The notes below the pieces were generated by a model that had not been told where the DNA came from, made no database searches, and saw only the letters and a list, made by a program, of their open reading frames with translations. A DNA stretch of 64,000 bases from Bacillota bacterium (GTDB lineage: Bacteria > Bacillota > Clostridia > Christensenellales > UMGS416). Below, piece after piece: positions 1-9,400 of the stretch. Numbering within the stretch: the stretch's first letter is position 1; each line of letters begins with the position of its first letter. The stretch covers positions 68,485 to 132,484 of the forward strand of contig JAEZSE010000023.1 of assembly GCA_023421955.1 (NCBI GenBank), in the 5' to 3' direction. The position numbers and the translations under genes are program-made.

Positions 1-1
1 T

Positions 2-253
2 GACCCAAAGGCCAGGCGTGAGGTTTGGAAAATCCTCTCTGCCCTCAAGGCCAATGGCTTGACGATCCTGTTGACTTCTCACTTTATGGATGAAGTGGAG
101 GCCCTCTGCGACAGCATTTGCATCCTGAAACAGGGTCAGCTGGTTTTTTATGGCACAGTGAGCGAGGCAATCGCGTCAAGCCCACACCTGAAGTTTGAAG
201 ACGCCTATCTCTGGTATACGGATGAGGAGAGTAACGATTATGAAAACTTTTAG
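2..253 (+). CDS. ABC transporter ATP-binding protein, C-terminal part (truncated by window edge)
   Basis: This is the C-terminal end of an ABC ATPase; the Walker A and signature motifs lie outside the window. The frame is open from base 2 and begins with DPKAR, as found just after the Walker B region (LDPxxR). It then shows the H-loop 'LTSHFMDEVEALCD', typical of drug, antibiotic or NatA/CcmA-type exporter ATPases. It would power export through the permease encoded directly downstream, whose start lies 14 bp inside this gene, so the two are translationally coupled. The substrate cannot be told from the sequence. Confidence 0.9.
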   Translation, partial: DPKARREVWKILSALKANGLTILLTSHFMDEVEALCDSICILKQGQLVFYGTVSEAIASSPHLKFEDAYLWYTDEESNDYENF

Positions 254-983
254 TACAATGCTCAAGACGGAGCTGAAACTGTCACTTCGGGGTATGGATA
301 TGCTCATATTCGCCATCTGCATGCCGCTGGTGGTTCTTGTGATCCTTGGTATCATCTACGGAAGCAAACCAGCCTTTACAGGGGCGGGCTACAGCTTTTT
401 GCAGCAGTCCTTCGGCGCCCTCACAGCAATCTCCGTGTGCGCAGGCGGCGTGATGGGGCTGCCGCTAGTAATATCAGATTATCGGAGCAAAGGCATTCTG
501 AAGCGTTATCAGGTCACACCTGTAAGCCCTGCGTTGCTTTTGGCAGTACAGGTCGTTATATACGCACTGTATGCATTTACATCGCTTGCAAGCCTGTATT
601 TGACGGCGAATCTGTTTTTCGGTTTTCAGCTTAATGGCTCGTGGCTGCACTTTCTGGGCGGTTATACACTGGTGATGCTTTCCATGTTCAGCATCGGAAT
701 GATGGTGGGTGGAATTGCTCCGAACACCAAAACAGCCGGCGTGCTTGCCAGCATCCTGTATTTCCCCATGCTCATTTTTTCCGGCACCACGCTGCCATAT
801 GAGGTGATGCCGGCAGCACTTCAAAAGGTCGCAGACATCATGCCGCTGACGCAAGGCATCAAACTACTCAAGGCCGCCTCCTTGGGATTGCCCGCCGATG
901 GTGTCATACTTCCTATTATTATCATGACCGCGCTGGCCATCGTGTGCGTCGGTGTATCCATCCGTTTTTTCAAATGGGAGTGA
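240..983 (+). CDS. ABC-2 type transporter permease
   Basis: This is an integral membrane subunit of about 247 residues with roughly six hydrophobic segments, starting with 'LIFAICMPLVVLVILGIIYG'. The pattern fits the ABC2_membrane family of exporters. The frame is open upstream, but the ATG at 240 is chosen because a GAGGAGAG ribosome site lies 7–8 bp before it. The start overlaps the ATPase gene. The proline-rich 'LPYEVMPAALQKVADIMPLTQGIKLL' region near residue 200 matches the conserved late loop of ABC-2 permeases such as DrrB or YadH types. Together the pair is probably a drug, lipid or peptide exporter. Confidence 0.88.
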   Translation: MKTFSTMLKTELKLSLRGMDMLIFAICMPLVVLVILGIIYGSKPAFTGAGYSFLQQSFGALTAISVCAGGVMGLPLVISDYRSKGILKRYQVTPVSPALLLAVQVVIYALYAFTSLASLYLTANLFFGFQLNGSWLHFLGGYTLVMLSMFSIGMMVGGIAPNTKTAGVLASILYFPMLIFSGTTLPYEVMPAALQKVADIMPLTQGIKLLKAASLGLPADGVILPIIIMTALAIVCVGVSIRFFKWE

Positions 984-1024
984 TGTGCCATTTACACTAA
1001 AACACGCAAAATCACAAATTTATA

Positions 1025-1053
1025 ATGACAGCAGCAACTCCGTGCAGTATAAT
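1025..1053 (+). promoter_or_regulatory. Sigma-A type promoter for typA
   Basis: An ATGACA -35 box (1025–1030), a 17-bp spacer and a perfect TATAAT -10 box (1048–1053) precede typA. The transcript would start near 1060, leaving a short leader before the AGGAGG ribosome site at about 1086. Confidence 0.6.
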
Positions 1054-1099
1054 AATTTGTCATGAATTGTGAAGAGATTATACTCAGGAGGAATTCCCT

Positions 1100-2935
1100 T
1101 TGATCCGGCAAGACATCAGAAACGTAGCCATCATCGCCCACGTCGACCACGGCAAAACCACACTGGTGGATGAAATGCTCAAGCAGGGCGGCGCATTCCG
1201 CGAAAACCAGGTGGTCGCCGAGCGCGTGATGGACAGCAACGATTTGGAGCGGGAGCGCGGCATCACGATCCTGGCCAAAAATACCTCGATCCATTATCAG
1301 GATGTGAAAATCAATATCGTGGACACCCCTGGCCACGCCGACTTTGGCGGCGAGGTGGAGCGCGTGCTTAAAATGGTCAACGGCGTGCTGCTGCTGGTGG
1401 ATGCCTTTGAGGGCCCCATGCCGCAGACGCGCTTCGTGCTGCAGAAGGCACTGGAGCTCAACCACCGCGTGATCATCGTGATCAACAAGATTGACCGTGA
1501 AGACGCGCGCCTCAACGAAGTGGGCGACGAAGTGCTGGAGCTGCTGCTGGAGCTGGATGCCAACAGCGAGCAGTTGGACAGCCCGATCATTTATTGCTCG
1601 GCCAGAAAAGGTGTGGCATCGCTTTCGCCCAACGTGCCAGGCGGTAACCTGCAGCCGCTGTTTGATACCATTCTGAACTACATCCCCGCGCCGGAGGGCC
1701 CGGAGGCAGAGCCGCTGCAGATGCTGGTTTCCAGCATTGACTACAACGATTATGTGGGCCGCATCGCCATTGGGCGCATTGAACGCGGCGCCATTACAGT
1801 GGGCCAGGAGATTGCCGTGTGCAACTATCACCACGGTAAAGAGCCCTATAAAGCCAAGATCACTAATATGTATCAGTTTGAAGGCCTGAAGCGCACACCG
1901 GTTACAGAAGCCCAGGTGGGCGACATCGTGTGCATCTCTGGCATTGAGGGTGTGACCATCGGCGACACAATCTCCGACCCAATGAATGTGGAGGCGTTGC
2001 CCTTCGTAAAGATCAGCGAGCCAACGGTCGAGATGACATTCTCGGTCAACGACTCGCCCTTCGCCGGCCGGGAGGGCAAGTTTGTGACCACGCGGCACCT
2101 GCGGGCCCGTCTCTTCCGCGAGCTGCTGAAGGATGTGTCGCTGCGGGTGGAGGAAACGGAAACCACCGAAGCCTTCCGCGTGATGGGGCGCGGTGAAATG
2201 CACCTCTCCATACTCATCGAGACAATGCGCCGAGAGGGTTTTGAATTTCAAGTGAGCACGCCCCGCGTGCTCTACCGCACCATCGACGGCGAGCTTTGCG
2301 AGCCCATCGAGCGGCTGGTCATCGACGTGCCGCAGGAGAGCGTGGGCGTGGTGATGGAGAAGATGGGCGCGCGCAAGGGCGAACTCCAGCACATGAACCC
2401 CCAGGGCGAGCGCATGCGCCTGGAGTTCCACATCCCAAGCCGTGGCCTGTTTGGTTACCGCAGCGACTTCATGACCGACACCAAGGGTGAGGGCATCCTC
2501 AATGCCATCTTCCACTCCTATGAGCCAGTGAAGGGAGAAATCCCCAAGCGGCAGACGGGTTCGCTGATCGCGTTTGAAGCCGGCGAGGCCACGACATACG
2601 GCATCTTCAACTCGCAGGACCGCGGCATGATGTTCATTGACCCCAACACGCCGGTCTATCCCGGCATGATCGTAGGCCTGAGCCCTAAGACCGAGGACAT
2701 TGTGGTGAACGTGTGCAAGAAGAAGCACGTGACCAACATCCGTGCTGCCGGCTCCGATGAGGCGCTGCGGCTCACACCGCCCAGGCACCTGAGCCTGGAG
2801 GAATCGCTGGAGTTCCTCTCCGACGATGAGCTGCTGGAGGTGACACCAGTCACAACGCGCCTGAGGAAACGCGTACTGGATCATACAATGCGTATGCGCC
2901 TCAACGGCCAGAAAAAGGCCGCCCAACAACAATGA
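1100..2935 (+). CDS. typA: Ribosome-associated translational GTPase TypA/BipA
   Basis: This 611-residue protein is full length for the TypA/BipA family of EF-G-like GTPases, which act on 50S ribosome assembly and stress translation. Visible motifs are the P-loop 'AHVDHGKTTL' near residue 15, 'RGITI' in switch I, 'DTPGHADFGGEVERV' near residue 73 and 'NKID' near residue 130. The C-terminal half carries the EF-G domain III/V-like and BipA-specific regions, including 'GRGEMHLSILIETMRREG'. The start is TTG, supported by AGGAGG at 1086–1091; no better ATG precedes the P-loop. Its stop overlaps the next start (ATGA). Confidence 0.97.
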   Translation: MIRQDIRNVAIIAHVDHGKTTLVDEMLKQGGAFRENQVVAERVMDSNDLERERGITILAKNTSIHYQDVKINIVDTPGHADFGGEVERVLKMVNGVLLLVDAFEGPMPQTRFVLQKALELNHRVIIVINKIDREDARLNEVGDEVLELLLELDANSEQLDSPIIYCSARKGVASLSPNVPGGNLQPLFDTILNYIPAPEGPEAEPLQMLVSSIDYNDYVGRIAIGRIERGAITVGQEIAVCNYHHGKEPYKAKITNMYQFEGLKRTPVTEAQVGDIVCISGIEGVTIGDTISDPMNVEALPFVKISEPTVEMTFSVNDSPFAGREGKFVTTRHLRARLFRELLKDVSLRVEETETTEAFRVMGRGEMHLSILIETMRREGFEFQVSTPRVLYRTIDGELCEPIERLVIDVPQESVGVVMEKMGARKGELQHMNPQGERMRLEFHIPSRGLFGYRSDFMTDTKGEGILNAIFHSYEPVKGEIPKRQTGSLIAFEAGEATTYGIFNSQDRGMMFIDPNTPVYPGMIVGLSPKTEDIVVNVCKKKHVTNIRAAGSDEALRLTPPRHLSLEESLEFLSDDELLEVTPVTTRLRKRVLDHTMRMRLNGQKKAAQQQ

Positions 2936-3336
2936 CCACCGATGAGATAATCGAACATATCCATAAAAAAAAGGGAAGCCAAATGGTCTTCCCTTTTGGC
3001 TATCTGCCGGTCTGCTTCAAGGTGTGCAACCGGTTGTTTGCGGAGCTTTACCCCAAGGAGGACGGCCGCAAGATCACACTGCGGTGCGATCCGATATTGG
3101 CCGAGGCCTGGCGGCAGCAATACCCCGGCGGTGTGATCCCCGGCTACCACTGCCCCGAGCGGCAGCGGAGGTATAAAAACACCGTCTTGCTGGATATGGG
3201 CCTGGCTGATGAAATGATTCGAATCATGATTGACCATTCCTATGACGAGGCAGTCAAGCGCCTGAAGAAATCTGATCGGGATGCACTGGACTGCCTTGAT
3301 CAAGAGACTGGAGAAGAACATGCAACAAACTTATGA
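2932..3336 (+). CDS. MmcQ/YjbR family protein
   Basis: A 134-residue soluble protein resembling the MmcQ/YjbR (DUF419, CyaY-like fold) family. The supporting stretch is 'FKVCNRLFAELYP' followed by 'ITLRCDPILAEAWRQQYPG', 'GYHC' and 'LADEMIRIMIDHSYDEAVKRL', which is the family's usual order. The start ATG overlaps the typA stop by 4 bp, so the two are translationally coupled. The molecular role of the family is unclear; DNA binding has been proposed from the fold. It may simply be a co-transcribed passenger of typA. Confidence 0.8.
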   Translation: MTTDEIIEHIHKKKGSQMVFPFGYLPVCFKVCNRLFAELYPKEDGRKITLRCDPILAEAWRQQYPGGVIPGYHCPERQRRYKNTVLLDMGLADEMIRIMIDHSYDEAVKRLKKSDRDALDCLDQETGEEHATNL

Positions 3337-3871
3337 AACCGAGCGCTTGCTGTTGATGCCGCTGGATGGAACTTGGGCCATTCCGGTGCTGCACTATCTC
3401 GAACACAACCGGGAGTTCCTTTGCCCGTGGGAGCCGGTAAAGCCGGAAGGGTTCTACACCGTGGAATACCAGGCCGCCATACTTGACAAAGAACTTGACA
3501 TGATGGAACGCGGCATACTTGTTAAGTGGTGGATCATAAAAAAGGATAATCCAGACCAGCTGATCGGCATGATTGCCTTCAACAACATTGTGCGGGGGGC
3601 GTTCCAGTCCTGCCACCTGGGCTACCGGCTGGACGAACGGGAGATCAACCAAGGCTACATGACCGAAGCGCTCCGCAAGGCCATTGAAGTCTCATTTGAG
3701 GAGCACAAGCTGCACCGTATCGAGGCCAACATCATGCCGCGCAACGCTCGCTCAATGCGCGTGGTGCAGAAGCTTGGGTTTGTTGAGGAAGGATTGGCGA
3801 AGAAGTATCTGAAGATCAACGGCGTCTGGGAAGACCACATCCACATGGTGCTGTTCAACGATAAGGTGTAG
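3320..3871 (+). CDS. GNAT family N-acetyltransferase (RimJ/RimL-like)
   Basis: About 183 residues with the GNAT fold of the RimJ/RimL type: 'TERLLLMPL' at the N-terminus, 'LIGMIAFNNIVRG' (beta strands 2–4), 'LGYRLDEREINQGYMTEAL' and the acetyl-CoA binding region, then 'IEANIMPRNARSMRVVQKLGF'. Such enzymes acetylate alpha-amines of proteins or small molecules with acetyl-CoA. ATG 3320 is chosen because GGAGAAG lies just upstream; the longer reading would start inside the previous gene. It overlaps the MmcQ-like gene by 17 bp, so it probably belongs to the typA transcript. Confidence 0.87.
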   Translation: MQQTYETERLLLMPLDGTWAIPVLHYLEHNREFLCPWEPVKPEGFYTVEYQAAILDKELDMMERGILVKWWIIKKDNPDQLIGMIAFNNIVRGAFQSCHLGYRLDEREINQGYMTEALRKAIEVSFEEHKLHRIEANIMPRNARSMRVVQKLGFVEEGLAKKYLKINGVWEDHIHMVLFNDKV

Positions 3872-4006
3872 GCGATAGGCGACATCACATTACCGTCGCT
3901 TCTTGTGCGCAGAGTAATCCCGGTCACGGATCGCATACATCGCTGGAGGTATGATCTCATATAGACAGCAGGATAATATCCTGAATCTAAGCAAGGAGTG
4001 AGCAGC

Positions 4007-4435
4007 ATGGCAATCCTTCCATATATCAATTTCAACGGCAATTGCCGCGAAGCGGTGAATTACTACACCGAAGTGTTCGGGGTGGAAAAACCCAAGTTTA
4101 TGTTGTACGGCGACATGCCCACGGATCCGGAATTTCCGATGAGCGATGATGCAAAGAAACTTGTGATGCACACGAACCTGATGATCCAGGGCACAATGGT
4201 AATGTTTTCCGATGTGCCGCCAGGGACGCCCTTTGTAGCCGGCAACAATATTGCGCTGACCGTGGTCAGTTCAGACATGGAAGAAATCAAGAGGCTGTAT
4301 GACAGGTTGAAAGAGGGTGGCGAGGTGCAGATGGAGTTGCAGGAGACCTTCTGGAGCAAAAGTTACGGTTATGTGGTGGACAAATACGGTATCGGCTGGC
4401 AACTGAGCCATGACGGCAGCGAATCCATCAAGTAA
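4007..4435 (+). CDS. VOC family protein (PhnB/glyoxalase-like)
   Basis: A 142-residue protein of the vicinal-oxygen-chelate superfamily, PhnB-like subgroup. The N-terminus 'ILPYINFNGNCREAVNYYTEVFG' is the classic opening of this group, followed by 'MHTNLMIQGTMVMFSDVPPG' and the C-terminal 'YGYVVDKYGIGWQL'. Its substrate is unknown; members are often annotated as glyoxalase or bleomycin-resistance proteins without proof. ATG 4007 is preferred over GTG 3998 because AAGGAG (3992–3997) is well placed for it. A strong terminator follows 17 bp after the stop. Confidence 0.88.
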   Translation: MAILPYINFNGNCREAVNYYTEVFGVEKPKFMLYGDMPTDPEFPMSDDAKKLVMHTNLMIQGTMVMFSDVPPGTPFVAGNNIALTVVSSDMEEIKRLYDRLKEGGEVQMELQETFWSKSYGYVVDKYGIGWQLSHDGSESIK

Positions 4436-4452
4436 CGCTCAATAGCATAAAG

Positions 4453-4482
4453 AAGGCGCGGAGAATCCGCGCCTTTTTGTTT
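4453..4482. terminator. Rho-independent terminator between convergent genes
   Basis: A perfect 10-bp stem (AAGGCGCGGA / TCCGCGCCTT, 4453–4462 and 4466–4475) with a GAA loop is followed by a T run. It ends the VOC gene on the plus strand and could also serve the converging methyltransferase-like gene. Confidence 0.92.
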
Positions 4483-4487
4483 CTTGA

Positions 4488-5717
4488 TCAATCAATAATA
4501 TAAAACCATTGCTCCCCGCTGGCATCCACCAGATGTATGCAGGGTTTGCCGAACCCATCTCCCACCGGCAACTGCTTGGCAAGGTTCGGTTGCTGCCGTG
4601 TGCGCATGGCCCAGCTGTTCACGGTGAATACACCGTCGGCATATCGCCCGGCAGCCCAATACTCCAACGACCCCAGCCCATCCTCCAGCAGTGTGCCGGC
4701 GCTTTTCGGATGGCTGGCGCTGCGGTGGTAAAGTTCAAGAAATGCCATGCCATCGGCCAATGAAGCGGCAGCCTCCGGTTGAATGTCCGACTGCCCGCAG
4801 CTGCCCAACAACTCAATGTTTTGCGCCCCAGCCAGCAAGAGCCTCCGGCGGGCAAGCAATCGCTCAGATGGGTGGCTGCCCACCGCAAGCACCCTGCGGC
4901 CCAAAGTCTGGGTGGCTGCAGCCACAGTGGCGCCTCCGCAGCTGAGATCCAGCACCATATGGCCGGGCGCTGTGGACGCGGCGATCATACGGCTAAGCAG
5001 TGCCTCTGGCCGCTGGCCCTCCCACCCGGTGCGCTCCTCATCGCGGGCTGAAATCTCCGGGATGTCGCTCCACACATCACCGATGCTCACCAGATCGTCT
5101 TCATAATATCGGTATACCTTCCCCCGCGCTTCCTGGGTGTAGTAGGCGCGGCCTCCTTCCTCCTCGCGGCGCATGTGGCTTTTCAACCTGCCACGGGCGC
5201 GGCCTGCGGCGCTGGCGTTGAAATAGGCCTTCTTGCCCTTGCGGTAAAGAAAAATGGTCTGATGAGATCGGGTGAACCGACCCTGGGGCTTGAGGCCCGC
5301 CGGTTGAGCCCAAATAATCTCGTTGAGGAAGTTGGAACGGCCAAACACCTCATCCAGCAGCAGACGCACCCGCGCCGACTCGGCTTGGCCGGAAAAGGCA
5401 TAGAGCACACCGGTCTCGGTGAGCAAGCCATGGGAGATCCGAAAATCCTCCGCGAGCCGGGAAAGGGATTCTTCCACGCCGTCATTTCTGATAGAATGGA
5501 CGGGTATAGCCAGAGAACTGCGACCAGTCATCCAGTCGTCCGCGCCAGCCTTCCACAGAAAACGATCCTTCAAGCCCACAGGCCTGTCTGCCACGGCCAT
5601 CTGCACCGGGCCGGGCAATACATCCCCGCCGCACACAATAGGGCCAGGGTAAAACCGGTGGCCCTCCCCCGCCTTGCCAAACCGCTCGACCGCACAACGC
5701 ACAGGCGTCAACGCCAT
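4488..5717 (-). CDS. DNA methyltransferase-like protein with degenerate catalytic motifs
   Basis: A 409-residue protein with the layout of a beta-class N4/N6 DNA methyltransferase. The target-strand segment 'NEIIWAQPAGLKPQGRFTRSHQTIFLYRKG' near residue 145 matches 'EIIW...H..IL.Y.K', and an AdoMet-binding region 'VLDLSCGGATVAAATQTLGRRVLAV' follows near residue 265. The DPPY catalytic motif expected in the N-terminal part reads DRPV ('MAVADRPVGLKDRF'), and the motif I FxGxG reads SCGGA. Both changes suggest loss of methylation activity or a new role. ATG 5717 is chosen for the GGAGGG site upstream. It is divergent from the cysteine-cluster gene with a 30-bp gap and is not linked to a restriction enzyme. 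Confidence 0.75.
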   Translation of the reverse strand: MALTPVRCAVERFGKAGEGHRFYPGPIVCGGDVLPGPVQMAVADRPVGLKDRFLWKAGADDWMTGRSSLAIPVHSIRNDGVEESLSRLAEDFRISHGLLTETGVLYAFSGQAESARVRLLLDEVFGRSNFLNEIIWAQPAGLKPQGRFTRSHQTIFLYRKGKKAYFNASAAGRARGRLKSHMRREEEGGRAYYTQEARGKVYRYYEDDLVSIGDVWSDIPEISARDEERTGWEGQRPEALLSRMIAASTAPGHMVLDLSCGGATVAAATQTLGRRVLAVGSHPSERLLARRRLLLAGAQNIELLGSCGQSDIQPEAAASLADGMAFLELYHRSASHPKSAGTLLEDGLGSLEYWAAGRYADGVFTVNSWAMRTRQQPNLAKQLPVGDGFGKPCIHLVDASGEQWFYIID

Positions 5718-5747
5718 ACTACAACCCTCCATGGAAAGGATGTCGGC

Positions 5748-6248
5748 ATGGGCAATCCCACAACAGAACATTATCGTGAACTATATCGTCTGCTGGAAAC
5801 GGAGACGCCTCTCCGGTTTGATTGCGGCAGGCTTTGCCGCGCGGCATGCTGCCAGGTGTCGCCGGAGCTGCCGGGGATGTTTCTCTTTCCCGGCGAGGAG
5901 GCGCTGTTTGAGAGCCTGACCGGGTTCACCCTATCCGTTGCGGAACTGCCCGGATACGGCGGGGTGCGGCTGCTCTCCTGCGAGGGAGCATGTGACCGTT
6001 TGCAACAGCCCCTCTCCTGCAGGGTGTTTCCACTGGCACCGTTAGTGCGCGGTGAATCCGTATCCATTCGCCTGGACCCACGAGGCCGCGCAGTGTGCCC
6101 ATTGTGCCTGCAAAGCGAAAGCGGGCTCTCATTGGGATTCAGAGCGGCTGTCACGGAAGCTTTTTGCCTGCTTTGGAAAACCAAGGCGGGCAAAGCTTTT
6201 TTGGCTGCGCTATCGGCGCACCTGGATGACTTTTCCAAGCCTTTGTAA
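5748..6248 (+). CDS. Cysteine-cluster protein (YkgJ-like)
   Basis: A 166-residue soluble protein with the N-terminal cluster 'FDCGRLCRAACC' (CxxxCxxxCC) near residue 25, later cysteines in 'LSCEGACD' and 'LSCRVFPL', and a C-terminal 'CPLCLQ'. The pattern resembles the YkgJ/zinc- or iron–sulfur-binding cysteine-cluster group. The 'CRVFPLAP' segment is typical of proteins in which the cysteines bind a metal cluster. The function is unknown. ATG 5748 has GGAAAGGA about 8 bp upstream. Its promoter must lie in or near the methyltransferase-like gene, since only 30 bp separate the two starts. Confidence 0.7.
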   Translation: MGNPTTEHYRELYRLLETETPLRFDCGRLCRAACCQVSPELPGMFLFPGEEALFESLTGFTLSVAELPGYGGVRLLSCEGACDRLQQPLSCRVFPLAPLVRGESVSIRLDPRGRAVCPLCLQSESGLSLGFRAAVTEAFCLLWKTKAGKAFLAALSAHLDDFSKPL

Positions 6249-6423
6249 CCAAGTGTAGCGAAACCACTATCCAAATGCAAGGGGATGAAGTGTTATCAGT
6301 CCGGATTGCCCGCAGCAATCTGCCAATCGTACTGTTGATCACATGAATTTTACCCTTTCCGGGTTTTATCTTGATACACAAATATGGTAAAATGATTCGA
6401 ATACAGACATTACAGTGATCAAA

Positions 6424-9400
6424 ATGAAAACGTACCATTCTCTCGGGCTGGATATCGGCTCTACCACGATTAAAGTTGCCATTTTGGATCAAAACGGCAG
6501 CCTTGTTTTTTCACGCTACCGCCGGCACCATGCCGACACCCGCAACACGCTACGGGAGCTCCTTTCGGAAGCGCAAAGCGCATTTCCCACACAAATCATC
6601 CGCGCTTGTGTGACCGGCTCCGGCGGTATCACACTTGCCGCACAACTGGCCATCCCATTTCGCCAGGAAGTGATCGCCAGCACCGAGGCGGTGCGCCGCT
6701 TGGTGCCCGGTGTGGATGTGGCGGTGGAGCTCGGCGGTGAAGACGCGAAGATCACCTATTTCTCCGGTACAGTCGAGCAGCGCATGAATGGTATCTGCGC
6801 TGGCGGCACCGGCAGCTTTTTGGACCAGATGGCCGCGCTGCTGAACACCGATACCAAGGGTTTGGACGCCCTTGCAGCCGGTGCGAAAACAGTCTATCCG
6901 ATCGCATCCCGTTGCGGCGTGTTTGCCAAGTCCGATGTGCAGTCGCTGATCAATGAGGGCGCCACCAGGGCGGATATCGCCGCCTCGGTGTTCCAATCGG
7001 TGGTTAACCAGACCATCAGCGGCCTGGCCTGTGGCAAGCCTATTCGTGGACGGATCGCCTTTTTAGGTGGTCCACTCCATTTTTTGCCCACATTGCGAGC
7101 CCGGTTTGAGACTTCACTGCGCAGCCATGGCAACACATTTGCCCACCCAAGCGATTCCCACCTGTTTGCAGCGATCGGAGCCGCTTACCTATCCGGCGCA
7201 GAGAAGCCTGCACACATTAGTGAGTTGCTTGCCCGGTTTGTAGGTCTTAACGGCGTACAGGCCCACGAGGCAGACCGCATGGCCCCGTTGTTTGCCAACA
7301 GGGAGCAGTATGACGACTTCCTCGCCAGGCATCGGAAGGCGACTGTGCAGCGCGCTACGCTGGCAGAATACGAGGGCGACTGCTTCCTCGGAATCGACGC
7401 CGGCTCCACTACAACGAAACTGGCGCTCATCAGCACCGGCGGAGCGTTGCTCCACTCCCGCTATGGCAGCAACCGGGGGCGGCCACTGGACTTATTGGTG
7501 GGTTATCTGAGGGAACTGTACAGCCTGCTGCCGGAGAAGGCTCGCATCGCCAACGCCTGCGTGACTGGTTATGGCGAGGGGCTCATCAAAGCAGCACTTG
7601 CTGTTGATATCGGCGAAATCGAAACGGTAGCCCACGCAAAGGCTGCTGCCCGGTTCTGCCCTGAAGTGGACATGATTCTGGACATCGGCGGCCAGGACAT
7701 GAAGTTCCTGCGCGTGCGAAATGGGGCCATAGACAGCATCCTGCTCAACGAGGCCTGCTCCTCCGGCTGCGGCTCCTTCCTGGAAACCTTTGCCGGCGGA
7801 CTGGAGCTGTCAGCAGAGCAATTCGGGCAGGAAGCTCTATTCGGCAAGCACCCGATTGATTTGGGATCCCGCTGCACGGTGTTTATGAACTCCCGCGTGA
7901 AGCAGGCGCAGAAGGAAGGCGCAGGTGTAGACGATATCTCTGCCGGCCTTGCCTATTCGGTCGTGAAGAACGCATTGATGAAGGTAATCAAGCTCCGAAG
8001 CCCCGATGAGCTGGGCAGCCACCCTGTGGTGCAGGGCGGCACCTTCCTTAATGACGCTGTACTGCGTGCTTTCGAGCAGATTGCCGGTGTGGATGCCATA
8101 CGGCCCGACATCGCCGGGCTCATGGGAGCATACGGCGCGGCTCTCATCGCGCAAGAGCGCCATGAGGCAGGGCAAGTGTCCACACTGGCCGATGCAGAAG
8201 CATTGGATGGGTTTGCCTGCAAAACCAGCCACACCCGTTGCGGATGCTGTGGCAATAATTGCTTACTGACCGTCAACCGCTTCCCCAGCGGGGGCAGGTT
8301 TATCTCTGGCAACCGCTGCGAACGGGGCCTTGGGCTGGGCACCGGCAAATCAGACCTGCCAAACCTTTTTGCCTGGAAGTTTGACCGGGTTTTCGGTTAT
8401 CAATCACTGCCAGCTGATACTGCCCCCAGAGGCGTGATTGGCATTCCCAGGGTGTTGAACCTCTATGAGAATTATCCATTCTGGCACACGCTGCTCACCG
8501 ATCTGGGGTTTTCAGTGCTGCTGTCGCCTCCCTCAGACAAGGCGCTTTACGAGCGAGGCATGGAGTCCATCCCTTCGGAATCGGCCTGTTACCCAGCTAA
8601 ATTGGCACACGGTCACATCATGAAGCTGATTGACGCCGGTGTCAAAGTCATCCTCTACCCCAGCGTGGCTTATGAGAAGCGGGAAGACACTGGAGCCGGA
8701 AACTGCTTCAACTGCCCCATCGTCACTTCCTACACTGAAAATATCCGCAACAATGTGGATGAGCTCCGCCAGCCTGGCATCCGGTTTTTAAACCCCTTCC
8801 TGTCGCTGAATGGCAAGAGGGGTCTGGCAGTCAGGCTGACGTTAGTTTTCCAGCCTTTCGGCGTGGGGATCCATGAAGTCCGGCGGGCAGTCGACCGCGC
8901 CTGGGCTGAGCAGGAGCGCTACCGCAGTGATGTGCGGGCTAAGGGTGAGGAAACACTGCAATACCTGGAACGCACCGGTAAAACAGGCATTGTGCTGGCA
9001 GGGCGGCCTTATCACATCGATCCGGAGATCAACCACGGCATCCCGGAACTGCTTTGTAGCTATGGCTACGCCGTGCTCAGCGAAGACTCCGTCGCCCATC
9101 TTGGGCGCATTGCGCGGCCTTTGCAGGTGGTGGATCAATGGGCCTACCACACACGGCTCTATGCCGCCGCCAGCTTTGCCGGCACGCAGGCAAACCTGGA
9201 GCTGGTGCAGCTCAATTCCTTTGGCTGCGGGCTGGATGCCATCACCGTGGACGAGGTGCAGCGCATCACACACAGCCACGGCAAGGTTTTCACGGTGCTC
9301 AAGATCGATGAAATCAACAACCTGGGCAATGTGCGAATCCGCCTGCGTTCGCTGCAAGCCGCCATTGCCGAGCGGGCACGGCGTGGAGTGCTCCCAACCG

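Noticed and set aside
992..2932. Minus-strand open frame of 646 codons opposite typA
   Set aside because: It mirrors the GC-rich typA codons; no ribosome site or protein-like pattern, and typA is unmistakable.
5175..5747. N-terminal extension of the cysteine-cluster gene
   Set aside because: It lies antisense to the methyltransferase-like gene; the ATG at 5748 with its own ribosome site is the better start.
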